DNA of 44,040 bases from an uncultured Eubacteriales bacterium (GTDB taxonomy: Bacteria; Bacillota; Clostridia; Oscillospirales; Oscillospiraceae). Below the pieces are notes generated by a model. That model was not told where the DNA came from. It saw only the letters and a program-made list of their open reading frames with translations, and did not search any database. The stretch lies in the NCBI GenBank assembly GCA_900540635.1, contig UQGU01000019.1, positions 1 to 44,040 on the forward strand, in the 5' to 3' direction. This document shows, piece by piece, positions 1-7,454 of the stretch. The position numbers and the translations under genes were made by a program. Position 1 is the stretch's first letter. Every line of letters starts with the position of its first letter.

Positions 1-985
1 TGGGGCCGGGGGCGGGTTCCGGGGTGGGAGCGGGTTCAGGCTCCTCGGGGCGGGTGTAGTCGTAGGCATCCGCTGCGTCATAGGGGATGAACCAGAAGTC
101 GCTGCCGGTTACGTAGACGTGCATTCCCTGGAACACGGCGTTGTCCGCCAGGGTCATATTGCTCTGCGTGGATTTGAGGATCATCCAGTAGTCGCTCACG
201 GCGTAGTCCGCCTCCTGGGGCTGCACCGGCTCCGTGGGAGCCTCGCCCTTATCCTCGGAGGTGTCTGCGTCCCAGGCGGCCTTATCCTGCAAATACTGGG
301 CGTAGGCCGCCTCGTATTCCTTCAGGGCTTCCGTGTAGCGGTAGCGCTGCAAAAAGCGGGCCATCTCTGCGGCCAGGTCCCGGTCCACCATGGTATTGAG
401 CTTGGTCCAGAGAATCAGGGGGCTATCCGGGCTGCTGCCGTCAAAGCCGCCGTTGGTATTCATCCATTCCTCCACGGTCACATCGCCCCGGTCACCGTAG
501 TCCGGGTAGTGGCTGTAGGAGAAGGCATCTCCCTGGCTGCTGCCGGAGCTGCTGCCGTCGTCCTGCCGGGGGGTATAGGGGGTGTAGTTCCGGATCTCCT
601 GGAGCCGCTGCTGCTCTTCTTCCAGCTGCAGCTTCAGCTGCTCTACGCCCAGCCGCTTCTTTTCCAGGGCCAGGTCGTTCAGGGTGGTATCGAAGGACAG
701 CAGCAGGTCGCCCTTTTTCACATGGTCCCCCTGTTGGACCTCCACGCCGGTGACGGTCTGGGTGTCGGTGAGCATAACCGTCTGGATGTTGTCCGCCCGG
801 ACCAGGCCGGAGGTGGACTGCTGGTCGCCCCAGTAGTCCGTCATGCCACAGATATCGAAACTGTAGACGTAAACGGGCTTGCTGCCGCCCTTGGCGGCCA
901 CGGCAAAGATGCCTGCGCCGATCCCGGCCACTGCCAGCACGGAAGCGCCGATGATCACTGCTTTTTTGGGAATTTTAAGCTTCAT
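1..985 (-). CDS. HlyD/MacA-like efflux adaptor, C-terminus cut by window edge
   Basis: Periplasmic-adaptor-type (membrane fusion) protein thought to link an ABC permease to the cell envelope. It starts at ATG 985, overlapping the end of the ATPase gene by 11 bases, and stays open to base 1. One N-terminal membrane anchor (about residues 8-24) is followed by a biotinyl-lipoyl half with GVEVQQGDHVKKGDLLLSFD. A coiled-coil-like stretch rich in Glu/Gln/Leu follows, then a Ser/Gly/Asp-rich insert. The visible C-terminal part becomes Pro/Glu rich. This is the second adaptor in the operon. The missing permease probably lies beyond the left edge. Family is fairly sure; cargo is unknown. Confidence 0.8.
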   Translation of the reverse strand, partial: MKLKIPKKAVIIGASVLAVAGIGAGIFAVAAKGGSKPVYVYSFDICGMTDYWGDQQSTSGLVRADNIQTVMLTDTQTVTGVEVQQGDHVKKGDLLLSFDTTLNDLALEKKRLGVEQLKLQLEEEQQRLQEIRNYTPYTPRQDDGSSSGSSQGDAFSYSHYPDYGDRGDVTVEEWMNTNGGFDGSSPDSPLILWTKLNTMVDRDLAAEMARFLQRYRYTEALKEYEAAYAQYLQDKAAWDADTSEDKGEAPTEPVQPQEADYAVSDYWMILKSTQSNMTLADNAVFQGMHVYVTGSDFWFIPYDAADAYDYTRPEEPEPAPTPEPAPGP

Positions 986-1673
986 GTTCACTGCCTCCCT
1001 GGGGTGTGGTCAGCAGCTCGCCGTCCAGAATGTGATAGACCTTCTTGGCTCGCTTGGCAATGTCCGGGTCGTGGGTGATCATGAGGATGGTCATGCCGTC
1101 GGCGCTGAGTCTGTCAAAAATATCCATGACCTGAGCCCCGGACTTGGTATCCAGAGCGCCGGTGGGCTCGTCCGCCAGCAGCAGGGCCGGCTTTGTCACC
1201 ATGGCCCGGGCAATGGCAACTCTCTGGCACTGGCCGCCGGACATCTGATTGGGCAGGAAATGGATGCGGTCCTCCAGACCCACAACGCCCAGGGATTCCG
1301 CCGCCCGCTCCCGGCGCTCCTTCAGGGGAACATCGGCATACAGCAGCGGCAGGGCCACATTGTCCACGGCGTCCATTTTGGGCATCAGGTAATAGCTCTG
1401 GAAGACGAAACCGATGTACTTGTTCCGCACCTCGGCCAGGTCGTCATCCTTCAGGTCGTGCAGGTTTTTACCGTCCAGCACATATTCTCCGGAGGTGGGT
1501 ACATCCAGGCAGCCGATGATGTTCATCAAGGTGCTTTTGCCGGAGCCGGAGGGGCCCATAATGGCGATGTAATCCCCCTGCTCTACCTCCAGGCACACGT
1601 TTTTCAGCACCCGCACAGGCTCCTTGCCCTGGATATAGTCCTTGCAGATGTCGGTTAGCTTGAGAATGCTCAC
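975..1673 (-). CDS. MacB/LolD-type ABC transporter ATPase
   Basis: Cytoplasmic ATPase of 232 residues that would power a MacAB/LolCDE-like exporter. Visible motifs are Walker A GPSGSGKS (residues 40-47), Q-loop around Gln92, signature MSGGQ (144-148), Walker B LLLADEP (164-170) and the switch His in MITHDPD near residue 200. Length is normal for stand-alone MacB/LolD ATPases. The start abuts the stop of the upstream adaptor lipoprotein, and its end overlaps the next adaptor by 11 bases, so the three genes are translationally coupled. Substrate cannot be read from the ATPase; antimicrobial peptides or lipoproteins are typical for the family. Confidence 0.93.
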   Translation of the reverse strand: MSILKLTDICKDYIQGKEPVRVLKNVCLEVEQGDYIAIMGPSGSGKSTLMNIIGCLDVPTSGEYVLDGKNLHDLKDDDLAEVRNKYIGFVFQSYYLMPKMDAVDNVALPLLYADVPLKERRERAAESLGVVGLEDRIHFLPNQMSGGQCQRVAIARAMVTKPALLLADEPTGALDTKSGAQVMDIFDRLSADGMTILMITHDPDIAKRAKKVYHILDGELLTTPQGGSEHEA

Positions 1674-3077
1674 TTAGCCCACACCGCCTTCCGGTTCGGT
1701 TTCGGCGGCCGGGGCTTCCGCGCCGACAGTGGGAGCCTCCTCGGGTACCTCGGCGCCGTCCATACCGGCATCCATGCCTGCGTCCGTATCGCCCATATCG
1801 GCATCCATGCCCATGTCAGCGTCCATGTCCATGCCGCCCATGTCTGCGCCGCCCATGTCAGCGCCGCCCATGTCAGCGCCGCCCATGTCAGCGCCGCCCA
1901 TATCTGCGCCGCCCATGTCTGCGCCGCCTTCCTCGTCCTCATAGGTCACAGGGGTGTGGCTGGTGGGAGCACCCACATGGCAATACTGCTCGTCCGGGAA
2001 GGCGATGTAGTCCGTCTCGGAAAGGCCCTCGGTGACGACGTAGTTGTCCGTGTTTTCATTATAGGTGCCCAGGGTGACGGCCCGCTTTTCCAGCTTGCTG
2101 CGGCTGTTCTCCGCCCAGACATAGGCGCTGCCGTCGTCCTCGTAGCAGAGATAGGCGCTGCTGACGATGACACCGGTCTCGTCGTCCCCTTCGGTGTAGC
2201 GCTCCATGTACAGGTGCTGGCCCATGATCAGGCCCTCCACGCTGTCCAGCTCCACATAGAAGGGATACTTGCTGGCCATATTGGAGGAATCGCTGCTGCC
2301 GATATTGTAGCCGTTGTTGTCGTTCTTTACGGGGTTTTCGTAGTCCACCAGGGTCACGGTGCCAAGCCAGGTCTTGCTGCTGTCTACCCGGGAGGTGAGC
2401 CTGATGCGGTCACCCTGGGCGATGGCCCCCTGCTGCAGCTCGCCGATGGTACCCTTTACCCGGTAGGCACCGGCCTGCTGGATGGTGATGTAGGCCGCGG
2501 GGTTGCCCTGACTGTCAGTGCCGCTTTCGTTGATGGACTGGATGCGGCCGGCGATGGGGGCAGTGATGGTGGCGTTTTCCAGCAGCTGCTTGGCCTTTTC
2601 CAGCTCGGCCTCCTTGGTCTTCAGGTTCAGCTCCGCTTCCTTCTGACTCACCTGGGCAGACTGGATCTGGATGGTGTATTGCAGCTTTTTATTGGCGCTG
2701 ACCTTGTCCCGCTCCCGCTCCAGCTCGCCGATCTGGGTGTCGTAGTCGCTGATGCTGGCGCTGAGCTGCTCCCGCTCCAGGTCCAGCTTGTCGGCGTTCA
2801 GCTGCAGCTGGTCCGTATCGTAGGAGAACAGGGGGTCGCCCTCCTGCACATCCTGGCCCTCCTTCACCAGAAGCTCGGCCACTTCCTTGTCGCTGTCCTT
2901 CTTGATCTCCGTCAGGTTTTCGGATACCACCAGGCCGGTAAAACGGTCCTGAGAAGAAATTCCGGTGAGACTGGAGACCTGTTGCACATACACAGCCTTG
3001 TCCTTGCTGCCGCAGCCGGTGAGCACCAGACCCAATGCCAGGCACAGGGCCGCAGCAGAAGCAATCGTCCGTTTCAT
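1674..3077 (-). CDS. HlyD/MacA-like adaptor lipoprotein with Met/Asp-rich repeat tail
   Basis: 467-residue membrane-fusion lipoprotein, first gene of the operon. The signal peptide ends in lipobox LTGC (Cys22). A biotinyl-lipoyl half (VKEGQDVQEGDPLFSYDTDQ) leads into a long coiled coil of Lys/Glu/Leu repeats (about residues 95-175), then the second lipoyl half (ATITAPIAGRIQSI) and beta-barrel domains. The C-terminus is unusual: about five MGGAD pentapeptides followed by Met/Asp-rich sequence. Start ATG 3077 has GGAGG about 10 bases upstream. It probably pairs with the downstream ATPase and second adaptor. Role of the tail is unknown; metal binding or plain low-complexity expansion are both possible. 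Confidence 0.88.
   Translation of the reverse strand: MKRTIASAAALCLALGLVLTGCGSKDKAVYVQQVSSLTGISSQDRFTGLVVSENLTEIKKDSDKEVAELLVKEGQDVQEGDPLFSYDTDQLQLNADKLDLEREQLSASISDYDTQIGELERERDKVSANKKLQYTIQIQSAQVSQKEAELNLKTKEAELEKAKQLLENATITAPIAGRIQSINESGTDSQGNPAAYITIQQAGAYRVKGTIGELQQGAIAQGDRIRLTSRVDSSKTWLGTVTLVDYENPVKNDNNGYNIGSSDSSNMASKYPFYVELDSVEGLIMGQHLYMERYTEGDDETGVIVSSAYLCYEDDGSAYVWAENSRSKLEKRAVTLGTYNENTDNYVVTEGLSETDYIAFPDEQYCHVGAPTSHTPVTYEDEEGGADMGGADMGGADMGGADMGGADMGGADMGGMDMDADMGMDADMGDTDAGMDAGMDGAEVPEEAPTVGAEAPAAETEPEGGVG
1831..1920 (+). repeat. Six tandem 15-bp units encoding MGGAD
   Basis: A 15-base unit (gcgccgcccatgtca and one- to two-base variants) is repeated head to tail about six times inside the adaptor lipoprotein gene. 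Read on the minus strand each unit gives the pentapeptide MGGAD. The unit length keeps frame, so gain or loss of copies would change tail length without a frameshift. Confidence 0.9.
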
Positions 3078-3120
3078 ATTTCAGATCCTCCTATTTGGAA
3101 AGAGTCGTTTTTACTTTCAA

Positions 3121-3149
3121 ATCATACGAAAAACGGAACGAAAAGTCAA
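3121..3149 (-). promoter_or_regulatory. Vegetative promoter of the MacAB-like operon
   Basis: On the minus strand TTGACT (3149-3144), a 17-base spacer and TATGAT (3126-3121) form a near-consensus sigma-A promoter about 45 bases before the lipoprotein start. Confidence 0.7.
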
Positions 3150-3171
3150 CGGGGTATGGGTTAATTCTTCT

Positions 3172-4809
3172 TTAAGGTTTTCCAATGGGCACGATCCGGC
3201 CCTCTTTTGCCTCGGTCCTGTGGGAAATGGAGATGACGGTCCGGTTTTCGGACACATTTTTCAGGGCCTGCAAAACCATGCGTTCCGTTTCTGCGTCCAG
3301 GTTGGCGGTGATCTCATCCAGCAGCAGGATCTGCGGATTCGTGACCGCCGCCCGGGCAATGGAAAGCAGCTGCCACTGGCCCTGGGAGAAGAGCTCCGGG
3401 GTGCACACCGTATCAAAGCCCCGGGGAAGGGCCTCAACGGTGTCCAGCAGCCCCACCAGCTCTGCCGCCCGGCGGACCTGGGCAGGGGAGACGGTTTCAT
3501 CGTACAGCGTGATCTGGTCCCGGACGGAGCCGGGCACCATGTGAAAGCTCTGTTCCACATAGCCGATCAGACGCCGCTTTTCTCCCTCCGGGATGCGGTC
3601 TGCGGGAATGCCGAAAAGCGTCACGGTACCTTTCTGGGGCGGATACAGCCCCAGCAGCAGCTTCAAAACCGTGCTCTTGCCCGCACCGGTCCGGCCGGAA
3701 AGGGTCACCTGCTCTCCGGGGGCAACCGTCAGGCTCAGGTTTTCCAGAACGGCCTTGCCGTCGTAGCCGAAGGTCACATCCCGAAGCTCTGCGGCAGGTG
3801 CTCCGGGGACGGCGGCAGCGGCCGACGGAGGGACATCCCGTTCCGGCTCCGTCAGGATCTCGTCGATCCGCCGCACACCGGCCATGGCGGACTGAATGGC
3901 CTGGATCTCCATGCCCAGACTTTCCACAGGGGTGAAGATCTGGCCGATATAGCTGATGACGGCCACGGCCGTACCGGCGGACATCCCGAAGAAACGGAGC
4001 ACTCCGGCGTTTTCGGTTGCGGACAGCAGCATGACAATGCCCACCACCAGGGCGTTCAGGATCAGGATCACCGGGGAATAGATGGCATCGTAGAAGTTGG
4101 TCTTTTCCATGGCGGCGTAGCTCTCATCGATAAAGTCATCGTAGCGGGTGCACATATAGCGCTCCTTTCCCAGAGCGTGGACGGTGCGGATATTGTGCAT
4201 GGTGGTGGGCACGAAGGCCGAGGCCCGGCCCACGGCCTGCCGGTTGGCGATCTGGGCGCGAAGCATATTTTTCTGCACATACCTTGTGAAGAAAAACAGC
4301 GGCGGCAGCAGGCACAGCAGCACCAGGCAGAGCCCCGGGTTTTTCCGGCTCAGCACGATAAGAATGCTGACGATCTTGCACAGGTCGGCAAACATGCTGA
4401 TGATACCGGCGCTGAACAGGTTTTCCACCGTGTCCACGTCGCCTACAAACCGGGAGGCCAGCTCTCCGGGCTCCCGGGCGGCCAGCGCGCCGGAGCTCAG
4501 GCGGGGGAGCTTTGCCATCATGCAGCTGCGCAGGCCGTGGGTGATTTTCTGGCCGAAGACGGTGAGCAGGCTCCCCCGGGCGGATTCCAGCAGCCCCGTC
4601 AGGGTCAGCAGGCCGAAATACAGCAGCACCTGTCCAAGGGCCGCGGGGGTTCCGGCGGTGAGCGTATCCACAATTTTTGCCAGCACCAGCGGCGGCAGCA
4701 GGGCAGAAACCACGGCCCCCACCACCGTCAGCACAATGCCGAGGCTGAGCCATACATTTTTTTGCACCGTCTGAAGCAGCACGGCGCGGATATTTTCCCG
4801 ATTACGCAC
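3172..4809 (-). CDS. ABC exporter half-transporter B (fused membrane and ATPase domains)
   Basis: Six-helix membrane domain (about residues 1-300) fused to an ATPase domain. I take GTG 4809 as start (545 residues): AAGGAGG lies 8 bases upstream and the codon overlaps the TAA of the preceding exporter gene; the open frame runs further upstream but has no better start. Walker A is GRTGAGKS and Walker B ILLLDEI with the catalytic Glu present. The signature is degenerate, FSQGQ instead of LSGGQ. The protein ends soon after the switch His (SISHR). With its neighbour it would form a heterodimer with one weakened ATP site, as in BmrCD-like exporters. Substrate unknown; multidrug export is plausible given the MarR regulator. 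Confidence 0.9.
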   Translation of the reverse strand: MRNRENIRAVLLQTVQKNVWLSLGIVLTVVGAVVSALLPPLVLAKIVDTLTAGTPAALGQVLLYFGLLTLTGLLESARGSLLTVFGQKITHGLRSCMMAKLPRLSSGALAAREPGELASRFVGDVDTVENLFSAGIISMFADLCKIVSILIVLSRKNPGLCLVLLCLLPPLFFFTRYVQKNMLRAQIANRQAVGRASAFVPTTMHNIRTVHALGKERYMCTRYDDFIDESYAAMEKTNFYDAIYSPVILILNALVVGIVMLLSATENAGVLRFFGMSAGTAVAVISYIGQIFTPVESLGMEIQAIQSAMAGVRRIDEILTEPERDVPPSAAAAVPGAPAAELRDVTFGYDGKAVLENLSLTVAPGEQVTLSGRTGAGKSTVLKLLLGLYPPQKGTVTLFGIPADRIPEGEKRRLIGYVEQSFHMVPGSVRDQITLYDETVSPAQVRRAAELVGLLDTVEALPRGFDTVCTPELFSQGQWQLLSIARAAVTNPQILLLDEITANLDAETERMVLQALKNVSENRTVISISHRTEAKEGRIVPIGKP

Positions 4810-6541
4810 GGTTTTTGCCTCCTTCCTGGTCTGCCGCCAGGGCACGGTAGGCGGGGACCTTTTGCAGCAGTTCCTCATGGGTACCGGCGGTGACGGTGCC
4901 ATTTTCCATCCACAGCACCCGGTCCAGCTGGGGGAACAGGTACAGCCGGTGAGAGATGAGCAGCACGATGCTGTCTTTGGCCAGAATCCGCAGCTGCCGG
5001 AATATTTCCGCTTCCGTGGGCTTGTCCAGGGCGGAGAAGGGATCGTCCAGGATCAGCACCGGGCGCTTGTGGTACAGCGTCCGGGCCAGGGCGAGCCGCT
5101 GGGCCTGGCCGCCGGAGAGCCGGTGGCCTTCCGGGCCTACCAGGGTGTCCAGGCCCTGCTCCATTTCCCGGACCTCCCGGTCCAGGCAGACGGCGCGCAG
5201 ATAGGGGACCGGGTCTTGGGCATCACCCATGCAGATGTTTTCCCGGACGGAGGCACTGAGCAGCTCCGGGTCGTGGCCCAGATAGCCGAAGATGCTGCTG
5301 CGGCGGCTTTTGTCCATATCCCGTAGCTCCTCCCCGCCGAAGGTGATGGAGCCCCGGTAGGGCAGCTCACAAAGGAATGCCTTGCCCAGGGTGGATTTGC
5401 CGCAGGCCACGGCCCCCGTAATGCCGATGATCTGGCCGGGCTGGGCCTGGAAGCTCACGTTGTGCAGCAGCTCCTCCCCGCCGGGGTAGGCGAAGCAGAG
5501 ATCCTCTGCCCGGAGGGGCGCTGCTTCCGCCGGGACAAGGCGTTCCGGCAGGGCTTCGCCGGTGGCAGCCAGAAGCGGCTTCACCCGATGCCAGGAGACC
5601 TGGGCCTTGTGCACCGCATTGAAGAGCTTGGCGGCGCTGGAGGCCTTCCTGGCCAGCTTCGTGAAGCAGGCCAGGAAGGTGGTGAAAGCGGCGATATCCC
5701 AGCTGCTCCAGCCGGTGTCCATGACGTTTTTCTGACCGAACCAGAGCAGAAAGGGAATGCCCAGCAGGGCGATGGAGCGGTAGATGGGGGTCATGGAGGT
5801 GTTCCAGACATTGGCCCGAATGGCGGCGCTTTCGTAGGCATCCAGGTTTTCCTCGTATGCCTGCCGACGGTCCTCCTCCCGGCCGAAGACCCGGTAGGTC
5901 AGGGCGTTCCGCGCCCGGTCCAGGGTGGCGGCATTCAGCGCGGCGGACTGCTCCTTTCTCTGCTCACCGGTTTTCTGCACCACGGTTTTCAGCTTTTCCG
6001 CCGCAGCATAGGAGATAGGTGGGAAAAGCATACAGATCAGGGCCAGACGCCAGTCGTAGTGCAGCAGCATCCCGCAGTAGGCCAGCAGGGCCACACCGGT
6101 GTCGAAGAACTCTGTGGTGAACTTGCGCATGCCCTCCACGCAGTCGTCCACATCCCCGATGGCCTTGGTCATGATGCTGCCCTCACCCTCGGAGATCAGG
6201 CTTACCCGGCTGCGGGCCACCAGCTTGGCATAGAGCACCTGCTTCATGCGGCGGCTGACGTTGTTGGCAAACCGGCGGACGTAAAAGCGCTTGAAATACC
6301 GGTTCCCCTGGACGACCAGGATCGTCAGGGCATAGCCCAAGGCCAGGGTACCCATTTCCCGGGGGGCGGCGCTGCCGGTGAGGATATCCACTAGCTTGCC
6401 GGTCATCTGCCCCTCAAACCAGGGTCTCGCCAAAAGGCCGACATTGTAGACAAGGCCCGTAACGGTGACGATCAGCAGCACCTTCCACTCCGCCAGAAAG
6501 TAATCCAGCACCCGGTCCGGGCGAAATGCTTTATGCTTCAT
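4802..6541 (-). CDS. ABC exporter half-transporter A (fused membrane and ATPase domains)
   Basis: 579-residue exporter subunit. ATG 6541 is preferred over an upstream ATG (6574) because CAGGAGGA sits about 6 bases ahead, and it lies within the last codons of the MarR gene (11-base overlap). Membrane helices occupy roughly residues 15-300. Walker A is GAVACGKS, the signature is canonical LSGGQ, and Walker B reads LILDDP, with Asp where the catalytic Glu normally sits. The degenerate Walker B here and the degenerate signature in the partner would fall in the same composite ATP site, which argues that the two genes encode one asymmetric exporter. Confidence 0.91.
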   Translation of the reverse strand: MKHKAFRPDRVLDYFLAEWKVLLIVTVTGLVYNVGLLARPWFEGQMTGKLVDILTGSAAPREMGTLALGYALTILVVQGNRYFKRFYVRRFANNVSRRMKQVLYAKLVARSRVSLISEGEGSIMTKAIGDVDDCVEGMRKFTTEFFDTGVALLAYCGMLLHYDWRLALICMLFPPISYAAAEKLKTVVQKTGEQRKEQSAALNAATLDRARNALTYRVFGREEDRRQAYEENLDAYESAAIRANVWNTSMTPIYRSIALLGIPFLLWFGQKNVMDTGWSSWDIAAFTTFLACFTKLARKASSAAKLFNAVHKAQVSWHRVKPLLAATGEALPERLVPAEAAPLRAEDLCFAYPGGEELLHNVSFQAQPGQIIGITGAVACGKSTLGKAFLCELPYRGSITFGGEELRDMDKSRRSSIFGYLGHDPELLSASVRENICMGDAQDPVPYLRAVCLDREVREMEQGLDTLVGPEGHRLSGGQAQRLALARTLYHKRPVLILDDPFSALDKPTEAEIFRQLRILAKDSIVLLISHRLYLFPQLDRVLWMENGTVTAGTHEELLQKVPAYRALAADQEGGKNRA

Positions 6542-7007
6542 GGTCTTCCTCCTGTTCCAGCCGCGCTGCCACATCCCGGAAGTCCGCCTTCCGCTGGGCC
6601 TTGCTCTTTTGGTAGAGCTTGTCCAGGGTGGCGCAGAACTGCTCTGCTTCCTCCCGGTCCAGGTCTTCCAGCAGCCAGGTGTAGAATACCTCTTCTATGT
6701 GCGCCTTGGAATTGCGCAGAACGTCTGCGGCTTCGGTAGCATAGAGCAGCTGACTGCGGCCGTCGGCGGGGTTGGGCCTGCGGATGAGATAGCCCTTGTT
6801 TTCCAGACTGGCCACCCGCTTGGCAGCGGCTCCCTTGTCCATATTCAGGGCCTGCACCACCTGGGTCTGGGTAATGCCGGGGTTGTGGCGCACCAGGTGG
6901 ACGACGTCAAATTCCGCTGCCCCCACGCCCTCCCGGCGCATATTCTGAACGGTGAATTTCCCCACCTCCCGGGCGATCTTGGTGATCTTTCTTCCGGTCA
7001 TATCCAT
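6531..7007 (-). CDS. MarR-family transcriptional regulator
   Basis: 158-residue winged-helix regulator. The helix-turn-helix region spans about residues 45-75 (GITQTQVVQALNMDKGAAAK), followed by the wing with the typical NPADGRSQLLYAT motif (about 88-100) and C-terminal dimerisation helices. ATG 7007 has AAGGAG about 9 bases upstream. It is first in a three-gene operon with the two exporter halves, and the genes overlap by 8-11 bases. A palindrome over its own promoter suggests autorepression relieved by a ligand. Family is sure; ligand unknown. Confidence 0.93.
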   Translation of the reverse strand: MDMTGRKITKIAREVGKFTVQNMRREGVGAAEFDVVHLVRHNPGITQTQVVQALNMDKGAAAKRVASLENKGYLIRRPNPADGRSQLLYATEAADVLRNSKAHIEEVFYTWLLEDLDREEAEQFCATLDKLYQKSKAQRKADFRDVAARLEQEEDHEA

Positions 7008-7034
7008 GTACCGTCGCTCCTTTTGGTTGTGTGT

Positions 7035-7050
7035 TCAACTAATTAGATGA
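7035..7050 (-). promoter_or_regulatory. Candidate MarR operator palindrome
   Basis: TCAACTAATTAGATGA is an inverted repeat with 7 of 8 pairs matching around a CTAATTAG centre. It covers the -10 box and lies 28 bases before the marR start. AT-centred palindromes of this look are common MarR-family sites; binding by this protein is inference. Confidence 0.6.
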
Positions 7051-7074
7051 TAGCACAACTATTTTTCCTGTCAA
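7047..7074 (-). promoter_or_regulatory. Promoter of the marR-exporter operon
   Basis: Minus-strand TTGACA (7074-7069), 16-base spacer, TATCAT (7052-7047). The -10 box overlaps the palindromic candidate operator. Confidence 0.7.
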
Positions 7075-7133
7075 GGGGGAAAGCAAATGCTATCCTTGCA
7101 AGCAAAAGCTAGCAAAAGTAGCAAATCTAGCCA

Positions 7134-7160
7134 ATTCAATACAATTCAATTGTATTGAAT
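7134..7160. repeat. Perfect 27-bp palindrome
   Basis: Arms ATTCAATACAATT and AATTGTATTGAAT (13 bases each) flank a single central C. The site lies between the divergent marR and leader-peptide promoters, about 70 bases upstream of the latter's -35 box. It could be a regulator site or part of a small extragenic repeat. Confidence 0.8.
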
Positions 7161-7163
7161 ATA

Positions 7164-7201
7164 CTTTCCGGAAAGGCTGATGATACAGCCTTTCCGGAAA
7201 G
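7164..7201. repeat. Perfect 16-bp inverted repeat with 6-base loop
   Basis: CTTTCCGGAAAGGCTG and its exact complement enclose ATGATA. Each arm contains the self-palindrome CTTTCCGGAAAG. No T-run follows on either strand, so a simple terminator is unlikely. Confidence 0.8.
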
Positions 7202-7229
7202 ATATTTCCCCCACAGGGCGCGTTTGGAG

Positions 7230-7257
7230 TTGACATCCCCGAAATTTGTGCTATGAT
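7230..7257 (+). promoter_or_regulatory. Promoter of the leader peptide and GNAT-methyltransferase gene
   Basis: TTGACA (7230-7235), 16-base spacer and TATGAT (7252-7257). Transcription would start near 7264, about 20 bases before the leader ORF and 190 before the main gene. Confidence 0.8.
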
Positions 7258-7283
7258 AGCCCAAACCGCGAGGAGGTACGGCA

Positions 7284-7382
7284 ATGGCTTTCTTGGAATG
7301 CTCTGTTTCCATGAATAATAATAAGTCCGGTTACGCGCTGCTTTTGCACTGCATCGGGCTTCCTTTGGCGTACTCTTTTTAA
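7284..7382 (+). CDS. Leader peptide of a transcription attenuator (32 aa)
   Basis: Small ORF with a strong ribosome site (GAGGAGG, 7 bases ahead) just downstream of a consensus promoter. It begins MAFLECSVSM and ends LPLAYSF, contains a Leu-Leu-Leu run (residues 19-21) and stops 72 bases before the main gene. Codons at 7335-7344 spell GCGCTGCTTT, the same bases as the right arm of the downstream terminator. A ribosome covering this stretch would therefore decide which stem forms. This is typical of translation-coupled attenuators in front of antibiotic-resistance genes. No known leader was recognised; the inducer is unknown. Confidence 0.72.
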   Translation: MAFLECSVSMNNNKSGYALLLHCIGLPLAYSF

Positions 7383-7398
7383 GGAAATTCCGAAAAGC

Positions 7399-7440
7399 AA
7401 AGCAGTGCAGGTCAAAAGGCCCGCGCTGCTTTTTTATTTT
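7399..7440 (+). terminator. Attenuator terminator before the GNAT-methyltransferase gene
   Basis: Left arm AAAGCAGTGC (7399-7408) pairs with GCGCTGCTTT (7423-7432), one G-U pair included, with an inner GGTC/GGCC stem and AAAA loop, followed by a T-rich tail to 7440. The same left arm can instead pair with the identical GCGCTGCTTT inside the leader ORF (7335-7344), giving an antiterminator. The gene's AAGGAGG starts at 7441, immediately after the tail. Confidence 0.8.
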
Positions 7441-7454
7441 AAGGAGGTAGAAAA

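Noticed and set aside
1831..1920. Regular repeats considered as a CRISPR array
   Set aside because: Units are 15 bp head to tail without spacers and encode an in-frame pentapeptide.
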